Below, piece after piece: positions 25,701 to 36,149 of a DNA stretch of 64,000 bases (its first letter is position 1; every line of letters begins with the position of its first letter). Source of the DNA: Warburgia ugandensis (Eukaryota; Streptophyta; Magnoliopsida; Canellales; Canellaceae); NCBI GenBank assembly GCA_035236585.1, contig CP141138.1, positions 30,143,437 through 30,207,436 of the forward strand. The letters are read 5' to 3'. The notes below the pieces were generated by a model. That model was not told the DNA's origin. It saw nothing but the letters and a program-made list of their open reading frames with translations, and made no database searches. The translations under genes and the position numbers were made by a program.

Positions 25701-26800
25701 ATGACTCCTCAGAGAAGGACTAGGTCTGTTCCCAACACTCCAGTTGTTGAACCTATGGAGTCTTCAGGGTAAGAGAATAAGGTAAGAGAGATAATAGCTC
25801 AAGTCATTCAAGGTCTTATGCCACATCTTTAGCAGTAGCGTGCCCCATGCGTGGTCTGTAGAAGTTTCTGGTGGATAGTCACACACAGAGCATGCATCAG
25901 CATCCAACAAGCAGGCTCAGACACAATCGATAGTAGCACTTGGCGAGTCTGACCAAGATTGCGCTAAGTAAAGTGAAAGGTAGCTCAGGAAAGGATCCTA
26001 GCAGAGCTGATAAGTTAATGGATCAGTTTCAAAGAATGGTACCTTATTCTTAGGCTAGGGTGAACCAGAGACTACTGAGAAGTGGATCTTTGAGGTGAAG
26101 AAGGCTTTCAAGGTCATGGAAGTGCCTGTAGATAAGCTGGTATAGATTGCGATGTACATTCTATTAGGAGAGGCCAGATTTTGGTGGTAGATTGTAAAGA
26201 GGACTCATTTTCCTAGTAGTACGACTACTTGGGAAAGTTTTAAAAGTGTGTTTAATGATAAGTACTTTCCAATCCATACATAGAAGGAAAAGGAGATGGA
26301 GTTTCTAGCCCTAAAGCAAGGTAATCTAATGGTTCCATAGTATGAGAACTATTTCACTCAATTGAGTACCTCCTAGTACTATCATGACTAACTCACAGGT
26401 TGTATATCCATTAATTTATGGCCTAAGTCTGATGTTGAGGAACCGGGTTTTGTTGACACAATCATCTATAATGGTCAGAGTAGTTGAGATATCAGCTATT
26501 AAGGGGTGGGATCACAAAGGGGGTAGGACAGAGTGGAAGGAGAGGGAGTAGTATGGCAGCAGTTTAGGATACCCCACTAAGGGTAAGAGGCCCTTCTCTT
26601 TGATCAATCCATAGAGAACTCCAGGATAGTAGCAAGATCCTACTAGACATGGCAAAGGTTTTGGATGGAGACAATGCCCTAGATGCAAGAGAAACCATCT
26701 CGGCCAAATATGTCCTAGTACAAGAAGGCACAGTTCCAATAGCAGCCACAACAAAGATAGTCATCGCATTGCTATGGTTGTAGAGATTTTGGGCAACAAT
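25701..26800 (+). pseudogene. G1 gag remnant (capsid domain and zinc knuckle)
   Basis: The ATG at 25701 opens MTPQRRTRSVPNTPVVEP, a typical chromovirus gag start. Further on, in shifting frames, are FEVKKAFKVMEVPVDKLVQI, ARFWW, TTWESFKSVFNDKYFP and EKEMEFLALKQGNLMVP, the conserved core of plant gypsy gag. A zinc knuckle CPRCKRNHLGQIC (C-x2-C-x3-H-x4-C, the chromovirus spacing) is readable near 26672-26710. Several TAG codons stand at conserved Trp/Gln positions and there are frameshifts. The reading breaks off at the G2 junction at 26811. Confidence 0.8.
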
Positions 26801-26810
26801 GGATTGTCAT

Positions 26811-29545
26811 CCATTTATTATTTTATTAGAATGTTCGGAAACCTTCGGGTGTTGTTTTCTTTTTCAAAACATCACAATTATAATTTAAAACATAATTAAA
26901 ATTGCTGGTAATACAATTGAGACAATACACATGTCAAACCAACGTCAAAATCATCGACGCCTTTATTTTCAAAATAATAAATATCCAAAACATAATAATA
27001 ATGTGGCCCAGGGTCTATCCATCATAACATCCCACCTCATTGTCCATCATATATATAACTATCATAATCAATCCCATAAAATAAAAGTATACAGTCCATA
27101 AAAAAATCAAATGGTAGTTCGTTTGTTAACTCATGTCACTGTCTATCAATCAAAGTAAAGGAATCTCCCACTACTATCATGGTCTCTCAATAGTCTTGCC
27201 CTTCCTACTGTCATGCTCAAGATCTAAGGCATTGTAAAACAAAGCAATGCCTCAGTAAGCTATTACTTGTGTAGGTACACAGACATTTAATATAATAGCA
27301 ATATAACAAAATTGAATAAGTCATACTGATACAATGAGTAAAGCAATTATCTACAAAACTATAATCATTTTAGGCAATGCTAATAAGATCTCCAAACATC
27401 ATATACGATAAAACATGCATCTTATGGGTTTAAAAACATGATATGAGCTAATGTAAATGAGCATACAATAATAACAGGTCACCCTAAGGTACATGGTCCC
27501 ATGAGTGTCCCATACACTCGTATAAATAGATAATGACTACTCATATCACTCCTTTGAGTGTTGTCACGCTCAGGTATACAACAATATGTCCATACTCATC
27601 ATGCAAGCATACAGAACAAGAGCATGGATCATCATGCCGTAGTGGTAACGCTCCAGGGTCTCAACCATCACCGCTCCTTGTTGACACCATAACGGGAGAC
27701 TTAACATGCATCCCCATGGAAAGGCCTGGACTAGTAGTGTGGACTATCCATGTTACCAAACCCCTACCGAAAGCCATCTGTGGGCAGGTGTCTATCATAT
27801 CACAATCACATAACAAATCTCGAAGGGTGGGTGGCCGGCCCTACTCCCTTCTAGCATGACATCCATCGGGTGAGAGCACCCATCATCAAACCCAAAACCC
27901 AAAAAAACATGAATCTCAAAAACGAGGAGCACTTGTGGCTCGCAATCCCCAAGGCACGCCCCTCATTCAGGGGTTAGCCTCTCAAAGGATTAGCCACCAA
28001 GCCTCCACTATCCTTTCTCATAAAAACCCATCAGTTTCATTGATGCAATAAAGAAAGATAATTTTTAATTATGTATAAATACATAACATCAATCTCATGA
28101 AATCATCGACCATAATTTCATTCAATATATTATTGAATTTTAGTATCGATCATAGCATAAAACGTGGAGTCTCATAAAATCGTAGACTAAAAGAACAAGT
28201 GCTAATTAAATCACAATCAATTATGATGCTATGATAATGCAAGGTTTAAAATCAAAATATAATATTAAGTGTCGTCACGTACCTTGATGTGATATCACTC
28301 AACTCGAGCATATAATCCCCTTATCTTAAACGTTCAGATGTACCTATCAATACCACAATACTATTTTATAATTTTTCCTAAATTAAAAGTCGTTAATTAT
28401 AAGTTTTTAAGTTAAATCTAGGTTCGTATCATTAAGATGATCGTAACAGATGTTTCCGATCATGATTTGGACCTCTATTGATCTCAAAATCAAGTTTTTT
28501 GTGAAAATACTTCATAAATTAATATTATTAATTTAGAGGGGGTCAGGTGGGCCATTTGCACCGATTTACACCGGCAGCCCGGGTTTACACCGGTTTACAC
28601 CAGTGATCAGGGCACCAGAGAAGACGACTGGGGTTTGGTCGTCGTCGGTGACCCCACAAGTGCCCAAATTTCACGATTTTTGACCCTTTTGCTCAAAATT
28701 TCATGTAATTGCCATTTTTAATACTTATTTGGCTTGATTTTTCCAAAAACTAAGGTTTTTCCTTGATTTTTGTCACATTCCTAAATTTCTCCTACGTGTT
28801 GTTCTTCATGATTTTTGGTGAGGTCAACTGTCAAATCTCCCTCAAACTTAAAGGGTTTGTTCCTGGGTTTGTCATGTACCATATGAACGGATGGATTGTG
28901 GTTTTGACAATGTTTCATCCACCTATTTCCACAATCTCAGTAGGGTACATGGAGTTCCTATTTTTTTTCACAGATCCAATGGATTTGTTTTCACTATTGT
29001 TTAGCTGGCTGGTGGAACCAGACCTAGCCTGGATTTGAGGATAGGGCACGAGAAAAGGTTTAGAACGACAAGTGGGTGGGGGGCATTACCTGGGTCTGCC
29101 AATGGGGCATTGGATCTGGGTTCCCAGTGGTTGTCACCACCCCGTCCCTACCACGTCCCTGTTTGGTGGAGATTGAAAGGAGTAGGGGCAATTAGAGAAG
29201 GAAACGTGCTGGGAGGAGGAAGGGAAACTCTTCCCTTATACGCCTTCCCTCCAATTATTTTTTTGGCAAAATCATCGAATCTGATAGGGGAGGATGGAAA
29301 GGGTGTCGTTATCAAAACAACCCCCTATGTTTTGGTCCCTCTAAATTACTAATTTGCCCTCTATCTTTGACGGCTCATAACTTCTCTGTTTGAGCTCTGT
29401 TTTTTGCGTTCTTTATGTCGTTGGACTCCTAGCGACACGCACTTTCAAGTTTTTGAGTTTTTAGAACCACATTCTATGTATAAATTTTTTAATTTAATTT
29501 ATTTACTTTATCACTAATTTAAGATTAAAAATTGAGGATATTTCA
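26811..29545 (-). repeat. G2 LTR A (3' LTR), outer end missing
   Basis: Collinear with LTR B throughout; paired landmarks include TGAGGACAGG-like and ATGACTACTCATATCACTCC blocks. Matched 108-codon ORFs at 27533 and 36895 are a by-product of this duplication. The inner end reads GAGGATATTTCA (sense TGAAATATCC) beside the polypurine tract. At the outer side it starts at CCATTTATTATTTT, so the TGTGACACCC... terminus is lost. A ~56-base segment at about 26900-26957 is absent from LTR B. Confidence 0.9.
29231..29243 (-). promoter_or_regulatory. Putative TATA box in G2 LTR A
   Basis: The sense strand reads GCGTATAAGGGAA. The same GCGTATAAGGG occurs at the matching place in LTR B (38576-38585), about 300 bases from the LTR 5' end, a suitable promoter position. 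Confidence 0.35.
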
Positions 29546-29559
29546 TCCTTCCCACCTTA
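29546..29559 (-). promoter_or_regulatory. Polypurine tract of G2
   Basis: The minus strand reads TAAGGTGGGAAGGA immediately before the LTR start TGAAATATCC. This is the plus-strand DNA priming site. Confidence 0.85.
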
Positions 29560-29934
29560 TTAAAATTTCGTCCTCAAAATTTTGATACATACCTTTATGT
29601 AAATAAATCTGGGTGGATCCTCCGTATCTCCTCTTTTGTCTCCCACATGGCCTCCTGTAGTGAATGATGCTGCCAAAGGACTTTGATTAATGAAATAATT
29701 TTGTCCTGAACTCTTTGACTTCAATATCCAGTATGCTCACAGGTCTCTCCTCAAATGTCATATCAGGCTACAACTCTCCTAGGATCTGCTCCAACACATG
29801 TGAGGGATCTGGCACGTATTTCCTCAACATGGATATATGGAAAACGTCATGTACATTTGCCAACTATGGTGGTAAGGATAGCTGGTACGCTAATGATCCG
29901 ACTCTGCGTAATATCTCAAATGGTCCAATGTACC
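29560..29934 (-). pseudogene. G2 integrase C-terminus (GPF module onward) and chromodomain-like tail
   Basis: Reading down from 29934 gives IGPFEILRRVGSLAYQLS, then after decay HVHDVFHISMLRKYVPDPSH and a tail resembling the LDxxVKxxRxK...VEEATWE block of gypsy chromodomains. This is the half of the integrase cut off by the solo LTR. GPF belongs to the GPF/Y module that follows the catalytic core. The last part overlaps frameshifted sequence, so exact ends are approximate. Confidence 0.8.
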
Positions 29935-31880
29935 TATTGATTGTTTAACCATAAGTGCACGGGCTATTGTAGTGTAGCTTATGCAAGTACGGGTCGATCC
30001 CATGAGGACTTGATTTAAAAAGTAGGAATTTCAATAAAATTTAATTATTTAAAATTAAAACTAAATCACTCAAAATTATTGAAATGATAATCAAAGTTAA
30101 GATATAATCAACTTCTCAAAAATACAGAATTTTCAGTTCCTAAAGAAAACAAACAAAATCAAATAATGAGAAAAAACTACTTCCCTAGATCAAACACTAT
30201 CAAAATCTTCAACTCTGATGTCTTGAAAGATGATTGGCCTTCATATATGTCTTCATAACATCCTTGATTAGTGATCCACCGGTCGGATTTGACAGATTCT
30301 TCAAAATGGTCATGATTTGGGCTAAATTGTCTTTTTAAGATTTGGATGGCTCAGATTGATTTCTAAATTTCAGATATAAGATCAAAAGTGTTGATTATGT
30401 CTAGGGATGTCCTAAGAATGAACCTGTAAAATTTATTTGAAATCAGATGAGAAAAGAAAGAAAAATTGAAGATTTGGTTTGATTAAGGCTAAACCGTTGA
30501 TGGGTTAGGCCTTAATTGATTTGGTAGAGATTAGGCATTTCCTGGATAGGATAAAGATGGATAAAATAGAACCAGGATAAACTGGAGACACCGATGGAAT
30601 TAATGGGAAAGAACAGATTTGTAATTGCTTTTAAAGAGAGAGGGCAAAATCAGAATTTTGTGAAAAATCTAGTTTTTAGGAAAAACCAGACGAAGAAGGA
30701 GAGAAACGAAGGAGGGAGAAGAGAAGGAAGAAAGGGAAGAGAGGAGAAGGGAAGAAGAGAGGAGGGAGGAGGAGAGGAAAAAGAGTAGAAGAAGGAGGGA
30801 AACCTGTTTCGGGTTTCCTTCCCCAGGATGTCCGACGACGAGGTAAAGCTCCAGCGACACAGAGACAAAGTAGAGGGCAGGTGAGGCAGAGGTGATTGGG
30901 TTGAAGTGAAAAAGAGCGTGAGGAAGAGAAGAATGCAGAGGTGAGGAAGAGATGAAGAGAAAGAGAAGATGAGGGAAGGTGAAAGAGAAGAAGAGAGGTG
31001 AGAATGGAGAGAGGAGAGTTGTGCGTTCGAAGAAGGAGAAGAGAGATGGATAAAAGGGAGAAGGAGAAAGTGGGATACGGGTTTGCCTCCACCATGTTCC
31101 AGCCCCAATGGTAGAACATGGGAGAGAAGGCTGGTGAGAGATAGGAGAAGAGGGGAGAGAATGAGAAGAGGGAGAGAGGAGAAAAAGAGAAGAGAAAGAT
31201 GGGGAGAAGAGAATAGAGTAGTGAATGGAGGGGAAGAGGAAGGTAGATGCATGAGAGAGAGAGAATGAGAAAGAGGAGAGTGGTAGGGGAGTTATGAGAG
31301 AGGGGAATTGGGAATGTGAGTGAGAGGGAAAGGAAAGAGAGAAGGAAGGAAAGAGAGAATGAGGGAAAGAGAGTAGAATAGGAAGGTAGGTAGAGAGGGA
31401 AGAATAGGAAAGAGAGAAGTAGGGAAAGAGGGATTAAGGGAATGCTAAATTGGGTCCCCTCCTTGGACTTTGGAAACTCTTCCAAAATTATAAATTGCCT
31501 TCTCCATGTTATTTCCCTTCTGTTCATGATTCCCAATTAAACTCCATTATTGTTTAGGAAACTATTCCATCCATCTTCATGGGTGATTTGGTCCATCCAA
31601 TCCTCTTTAAGGTGATTTGCAGCGTTAACTTTTGATCTTAGTCACAGTGCGTCTTTTGGTTGATCTGCAAAAGAAAAGACTAATTAGAATCATCTGAACC
31701 ATACATTAGTCATTTAATGAGCTCTAATGATCATCTGACTGTTGATTTTGAAAAATTAAGGTTTGGATGGTTAATTGGAGTTAAATTCAAAATCAAGCTA
31801 AATTTTACAAATAGGAACAGTTATATGATCTAATTGAACGCTAAATTAGGGGTATTTTGACCAAAATTGAACACTTAACA
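29935..31880 (-). mobile_element. Solo LTR 1, Athila-like family, inserted in G2 integrase
   Basis: The block is flanked by GTACC (29930-29934) and GTACT (31881-31885), a 5-bp target duplication with one mismatch. On the sense (minus) strand it starts TGTTAAGTGTTCAATTTTGG and ends ...GGTTAAACAATCAATA (final A where CA is expected, a mutated terminus). The left flank encodes IGPF and the right flank KLSPKY, adjacent residues in gypsy integrases, so the insertion point is certain. No internal domain is present, so it is a solo LTR of 1946 bp. It aligns along its length with solo LTR 2. Bases 30690-31440 are nearly all purine on the plus strand, producing spurious long ORFs. Confidence 0.9.
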
Positions 31881-32964
31881 GTACTTGGGGCTAAGTTTCC
31901 CTTTATTCCCAAACCTCATCACTCCTTTCATGGGGGAAACCTTTAAGAACACATGCTCACCTTAAGTAAACTCTAAGTCTTTCCACCTCTTGTCAGCATA
32001 ACTCTTCTGTTGGCTGTGAGCTGTCAATAATCTCTTCCAAATAAGTTAGACTTTCTCTGTGCACTCTTCCACCAATTCGGACTTCACTATGTATCTCTCT
32101 CCTACATCACTCCAACATAAGGGTGACCGGCAAGGTTTGCCATAAATTGTCTCGTATGGAGCCATGCCAATACTCGCGTGATAACGGTTATTATAGACAA
32201 ACTCTACCAATGGTAAGTGATCTTTCTAACTACCCTTCCAATCCATAACACAAGCCCGTAACTTATCCTCAACCGTCTTGATGGTCCTTTCGCTCTGACT
32301 ATTTGTCTAAGGGTGGAATGATGTGCTAAATTTTAGCCTCAATCCTAGAGCCTCTTGCATGCTATTCTAGTACTTCGAGGTAAACCGAGTGTCTGATATG
32401 ATATAATTGTTAAGGGAACTCCATGTAGACTCACGATCTCCTTGACATACAATTTGCTAGGCTATCCACCGTTTGATTCTGTTGGATAGGAAGGAAATGA
32501 GCAGACTTGGTCAACCTATCTACAATGACCCATATCATGTCGTGGCTGTTAATAGTCCTCGGAAGACCCACAATGAAGTCCATGGTAATATGATCCTACT
32601 TCCACTTAGGAAGGTCCAATCTCTGAAGTAGTCCTGATGGACACTGATGCTCAGCCTTGACCTGCTGATAGGTTAGACATCGTGCTATGCACTCTCCAAC
32701 ATCCTTCTTTATCCCATTCCACCAAAAATGTCTCCTAAAATGTTGATACATCTTCGTACCTCCAGGATGGATCGTATACTAGGACTAGTGTGCCTCCTGA
32801 AGTAACTCATGCTTCAAATCATCATCTGTCGGTACTACCAATCTACCCTTGAATCTGACTCCTCCATTCGGTCCTCTCACAAAATCTGCCTTACCTGTCA
32901 GATCATGTGTCTCTTTATCTTTGTCCTGTGCCTTTAAGATCTTATTAAAGAACTTAGACCGAGT
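31881..32964 (-). pseudogene. G2 integrase, N-terminal zinc domain and catalytic core
   Basis: The minus strand gives, in order, HFRRHFWWNGIKKDVGECIA, RCLTYQQVKAEHQCPSG, MIWVIVDRLTKSAHFLP, IISDTRFTSKY and SERTIKTVEDKLRAC, then KLSPKY at the solo LTR. The HHCC zinc site has the second Cys as Tyr (CLTY, canonical CLTC). The first Asp (VIVD), second Asp (ISD) and the Glu (SER) of the DDE triad are visible. The usual ISDRD is shortened by two residues, and stops replace Trp after TSKY and Gln after FHP. It would join element DNA to the host genome; this copy cannot. Confidence 0.85.
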
Positions 32965-34403
32965 CTATAAATTGGCAATCATTACTCCAGATTTTCTACT
33001 TAGGGCATCTGTGATGACGTTAGCCTTCCCAGGATGGTAATGTATGGTGAAGTCGAAATCCTTGAGATACTCCATCCATCTACGTTGCCTCATGTTCAAA
33101 TCACTATGAGTAAACAAGTACTTGAGGCTCTTATGATCAGTGAATACCTCAAACTTCTTGCCATATAGATAATGTCTCCATGACATCAGGGCGAATGCTA
33201 CTACTGCTAACTCTAGATCATGACTCGGGTAATTCACCTCATGTGTCTTTAGCTGTCTCGACGCGTAGGCAATTACCTTCCCATGCTACATCAACACTAC
33301 TCCTAATCCTTTGCTTGAGGCATCGCAATAAACCACCTAACAGCTTGCGCCTGATGGTATGGTCAATACTGGGGCAGTAGTAAGTCTCCTCTTGAGCTCT
33401 TGGAAGCTCTCCTCGCAAGCATCGGTCCAAATGAACTGAGTGTCTTTCCTGGTTAGGGCAGTCAATGGTAATGCAATCTTTGAAAATCCCTCTATGAAAA
33501 GATGATAATATCTCGCAAAACCAAGAAAACTGCGTATCTTAGTCACTGTCTTAGGTCTCTCCCAATGTAGTACTACCTCAACCTTCGCCGGGTCTACGGT
33601 CACTCCGTCTTTAGATACCACGTGGCCTAAGAACTGCACCTGATCTAACCAAAAATCACACTTACAGAACTTGGCATACAACTGATGTTGATGAAGTGTG
33701 TCCAATACCGTGTGGAGATGCTCTCTATGTGCTTCATGGCTAGGTAAGTAGATTAATATGTCATCAACAAAGACAATCACAAACTTATCCAAGTAAGCTC
33801 GGAAGACACGATTCATTAGATCCATGAACACTGCAGGTGCGTTTCTCAATCCAAACGACATCACCAAGAACTCATAGTGGCCATAACAACTCCTAAAAGC
33901 TGTCTTCGAGATGTCCTCTTCTCTAACCCTCAGTTGATGACATCCTGACCTTAGGTCTATCTTGGAGAATACTCATGCTAATTGGAGCTGATCAAATAAA
34001 TCATTTATGTGGCAAAGGGTATCAGTTCTTTACAGTAACACTATTCAACAACCGATAGTCAATGCATAGTCTCAGTGATCCATCCTTTTTCTTCACAAAA
34101 AGGACTGGTGCTCCCCATGGTGATCCACTAGGCTTGATGAAACCCTTATCTAATAACTCTTGCAACTATACTTTAAGCTCTCTCAACTCTGTTGAAGCCA
34201 TTCGGTATGGTGCCTTAGAGATGGGTGATGTACTCAGCACCATGTCAATGGTAAAGTCAATCTCCCTTCTTGGCAACAATCCTGGTAACTCCTCAAGGAA
34301 AACATCTGCAAACGCACGGTCAACATCAATATCATTAAGCTGTGGTTGCCTCTTATCCTCAACAGTCACATACGCGAGGAATGCTCTGCACCCTCGTGAA
34401 TAA
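32965..34403 (-). pseudogene. G2 reverse transcriptase and RNase H
   Basis: Segments in order: EELPGLLPRREIDFTIDMVL and SKAPYRMASTELRELKV (RT N-terminus, to 34166), a frameshifted stretch near 34020, then from 33867 a 176-codon open run with [20 protein letters not shown], the active site VFVDDILIY (FVDD at about 33760-33771), [18 protein letters not shown] and [20 protein letters not shown]. RNase H follows with [31 protein letters not shown] and [16 protein letters not shown] (to about 32975). RT copies element RNA and RNase H degrades the template. The catalytic Asp pair is kept, but frameshifts and stops before it make the protein non-functional. Confidence 0.9.
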
Positions 34404-34799
34404 AATCAAGCCGCCTTCATAGCAGAGATGATGCATGTACTTGCCTGACCCTTTCTGCCTTGGAACAATATTTCTGATTGCTCAGGCATATGAAAAATGA
34501 CTCGCTTCTTTCGGTAGTCTACGGTAGCCCAATAATTAGCTAACCAATCTATCCCAAATATAACATCGTAGTTGACCATGTCTAATAAAATAAAATTAAA
34601 GTCCATCCTCACGTCTGATATCTCCATGGGTATCTCCCAAAGATACTTTAGTAGTCTCTACTGTCCCTCCCACGAGTGTCATAATATCTAACCCAAATGT
34701 TAATTTATGCATGCATACATTAAGGCAAGAAGCAAAAATGCATGATATAAAAGAATGAGTGGACTCTGCATCAAAGAGGGCCCTGGCATGTCGGTCTGA
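34404..34799 (-). pseudogene. G2 retropepsin
   Basis: The catalytic region reads ARALFDAESTHSF, where plant gypsy elements have LFDSGATHSF; the Asp stays but the Gly of D-S/T-G is lost (about 34755-34790). Downstream, MDFNFILLDMVNYDVIFGID and WLANYWATVDYRKKRV match the conserved flap and GMDWL block of chromovirus proteases. A stop after the KAA of SAMKAA ends the open run at 34406. Confidence 0.85.
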
Positions 34800-36011
34800 G
34801 ACTAGAAGAGTACCTACAATGACCTATCCTGATGTGATGGCAAATACTCGTCCCTGACTACGTGGCGCGGTAGCTGTCTCTGCACCCATCTTGGTCTGCC
34901 TCTCTCTCTTCCCCTTAGGATAGTCTTTAATGAAATGGCCCACATCTCCACAGTTGAAATACATGTATGGCTGTCTCTGGAAAGGTAGTTGGTGCTGTCG
35001 TTGTAGTTAGGGCTGCCTTTGATATTGTGGCCTACCGAATCTATTATACCCTTGCCTAGGGTGCCAACCCTTGCACCTGTCACATCTCTTCTTCTCTACA
35101 TCTCTCTTAGGCTTGGTCTACGACTGGTAACCTGGGGCTCTATGTGCCTACATAGCACTAAAGGGTCTCTTGCCCTTAGTGGGCTAGTACACGCTCCCTC
35201 TAGTCCTAAGAGAGTTCTTCTCTAACATGGAGGCCATGTCAACTGCATCTCTCACAGTAGTGGGTCGGGAAGTAATCACCCGATCTCTCAGCTAGGGTGT
35301 CAGTCCATCCACAAATCTGTTCGTTGTCTCCTTGTCTAAGGCAAGTGCATCAGGAGCAAACCTCTTCAATCGGGTAAATCAATTCAAGTACTGTTGAACC
35401 GTCATGTCTCTCTGCTCGATGGTGGCAAACTCTTTCTTCAATGATTGTAATGCATGTGGTGGAAAATACTGAGTATCAAAAGCTTGTTTAAAGACCACCC
35501 ATGTCATCGTCTCTGCAGGATCTGATCGTGTAAGTGTAAAGGTTTGCCAGCAAAAGCCTGCCTCACCCTTTAATAGGTAGGCAGCTACTTATACTTGATC
35601 CTGTGGTGCAATCTTCATCGCCTCAAATGTCCTCTTTGCCTCGAATAAACATCGCTTAGCCTCCTCAGTATCCCCATCGCCATAGAAGGGTGGCACCATC
35701 TTTTGAAATCATTCCAATATTTTATCTGTCTTCTTAGGATCACTAATAGCATGACCCTCAGTGGTCTTAAGTGCTGGTGGGTCCTACACTGCTGGAATGA
35801 ACAGATGAGTCCACCGGTGCCACTGGAGGGGTTGTGATAGGGTTAGAGTTCACGACTTGAGTCACATTCCTAACCTGCTACTGTATGAGGGGTATTAGCC
35901 CTAGCATTACCCTATTCACCATCTCAGCATCGCGATCCCCTTGATCAGATGACTTAGTAGGTGGGGCAATTAGCGTAATAGGGTAGACCTCATTCTTCTT
36001 CGAGGAGCCAT
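34800..36011 (-). pseudogene. G2 gag remnant
   Basis: The ATG at 36011 begins MAPRRRMRST. The capsid core follows: RTFEAMKIAPQDQV, AAYLLKGEA, VVFKQAFDTQYFPPHALQSL, KKEFATIEQRDMTVQQYL and TRLKRFAPDALALDKE. The zinc knuckle at about 34915-34965 reads YFNCGDVGHFIKDYP, where the first and last Cys of C-x2-C-x4-H-x4-C are Tyr. Stops occur at several positions including Trp and Gln sites. Confidence 0.85.
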
Positions 36012-36134
36012 CTGTCAAAGATTTAAATACCACTAAGTGTAAGTTCCTCTCTCCTAGTTCCTCTTTAACTACAATTTATAGACTATTACTTACATATAAG
36101 TGGACACCTGTAAGGATTATGATGGAATAGACTT

Positions 36135-36147
36135 GGCTTTGATACCA
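36135..36147 (-). promoter_or_regulatory. Primer-binding site of G2, initiator-Met tRNA type
   Basis: The minus strand reads TGGTATCAAAGCC two bases after the LTR end ...GGGTGTCACA. It differs from the canonical TGGTATCAGAGC by one A/G change. Confidence 0.85.
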
Positions 36148-36149
36148 AC

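Noticed and set aside
30676..31536. 286-codon minus-strand ORF, the longest in the window
   Set aside because: It lies in the polypyrimidine part of solo LTR 1 and is almost all Ser, Leu, Pro and Phe. No domain; overlapping frames give similar long ORFs.
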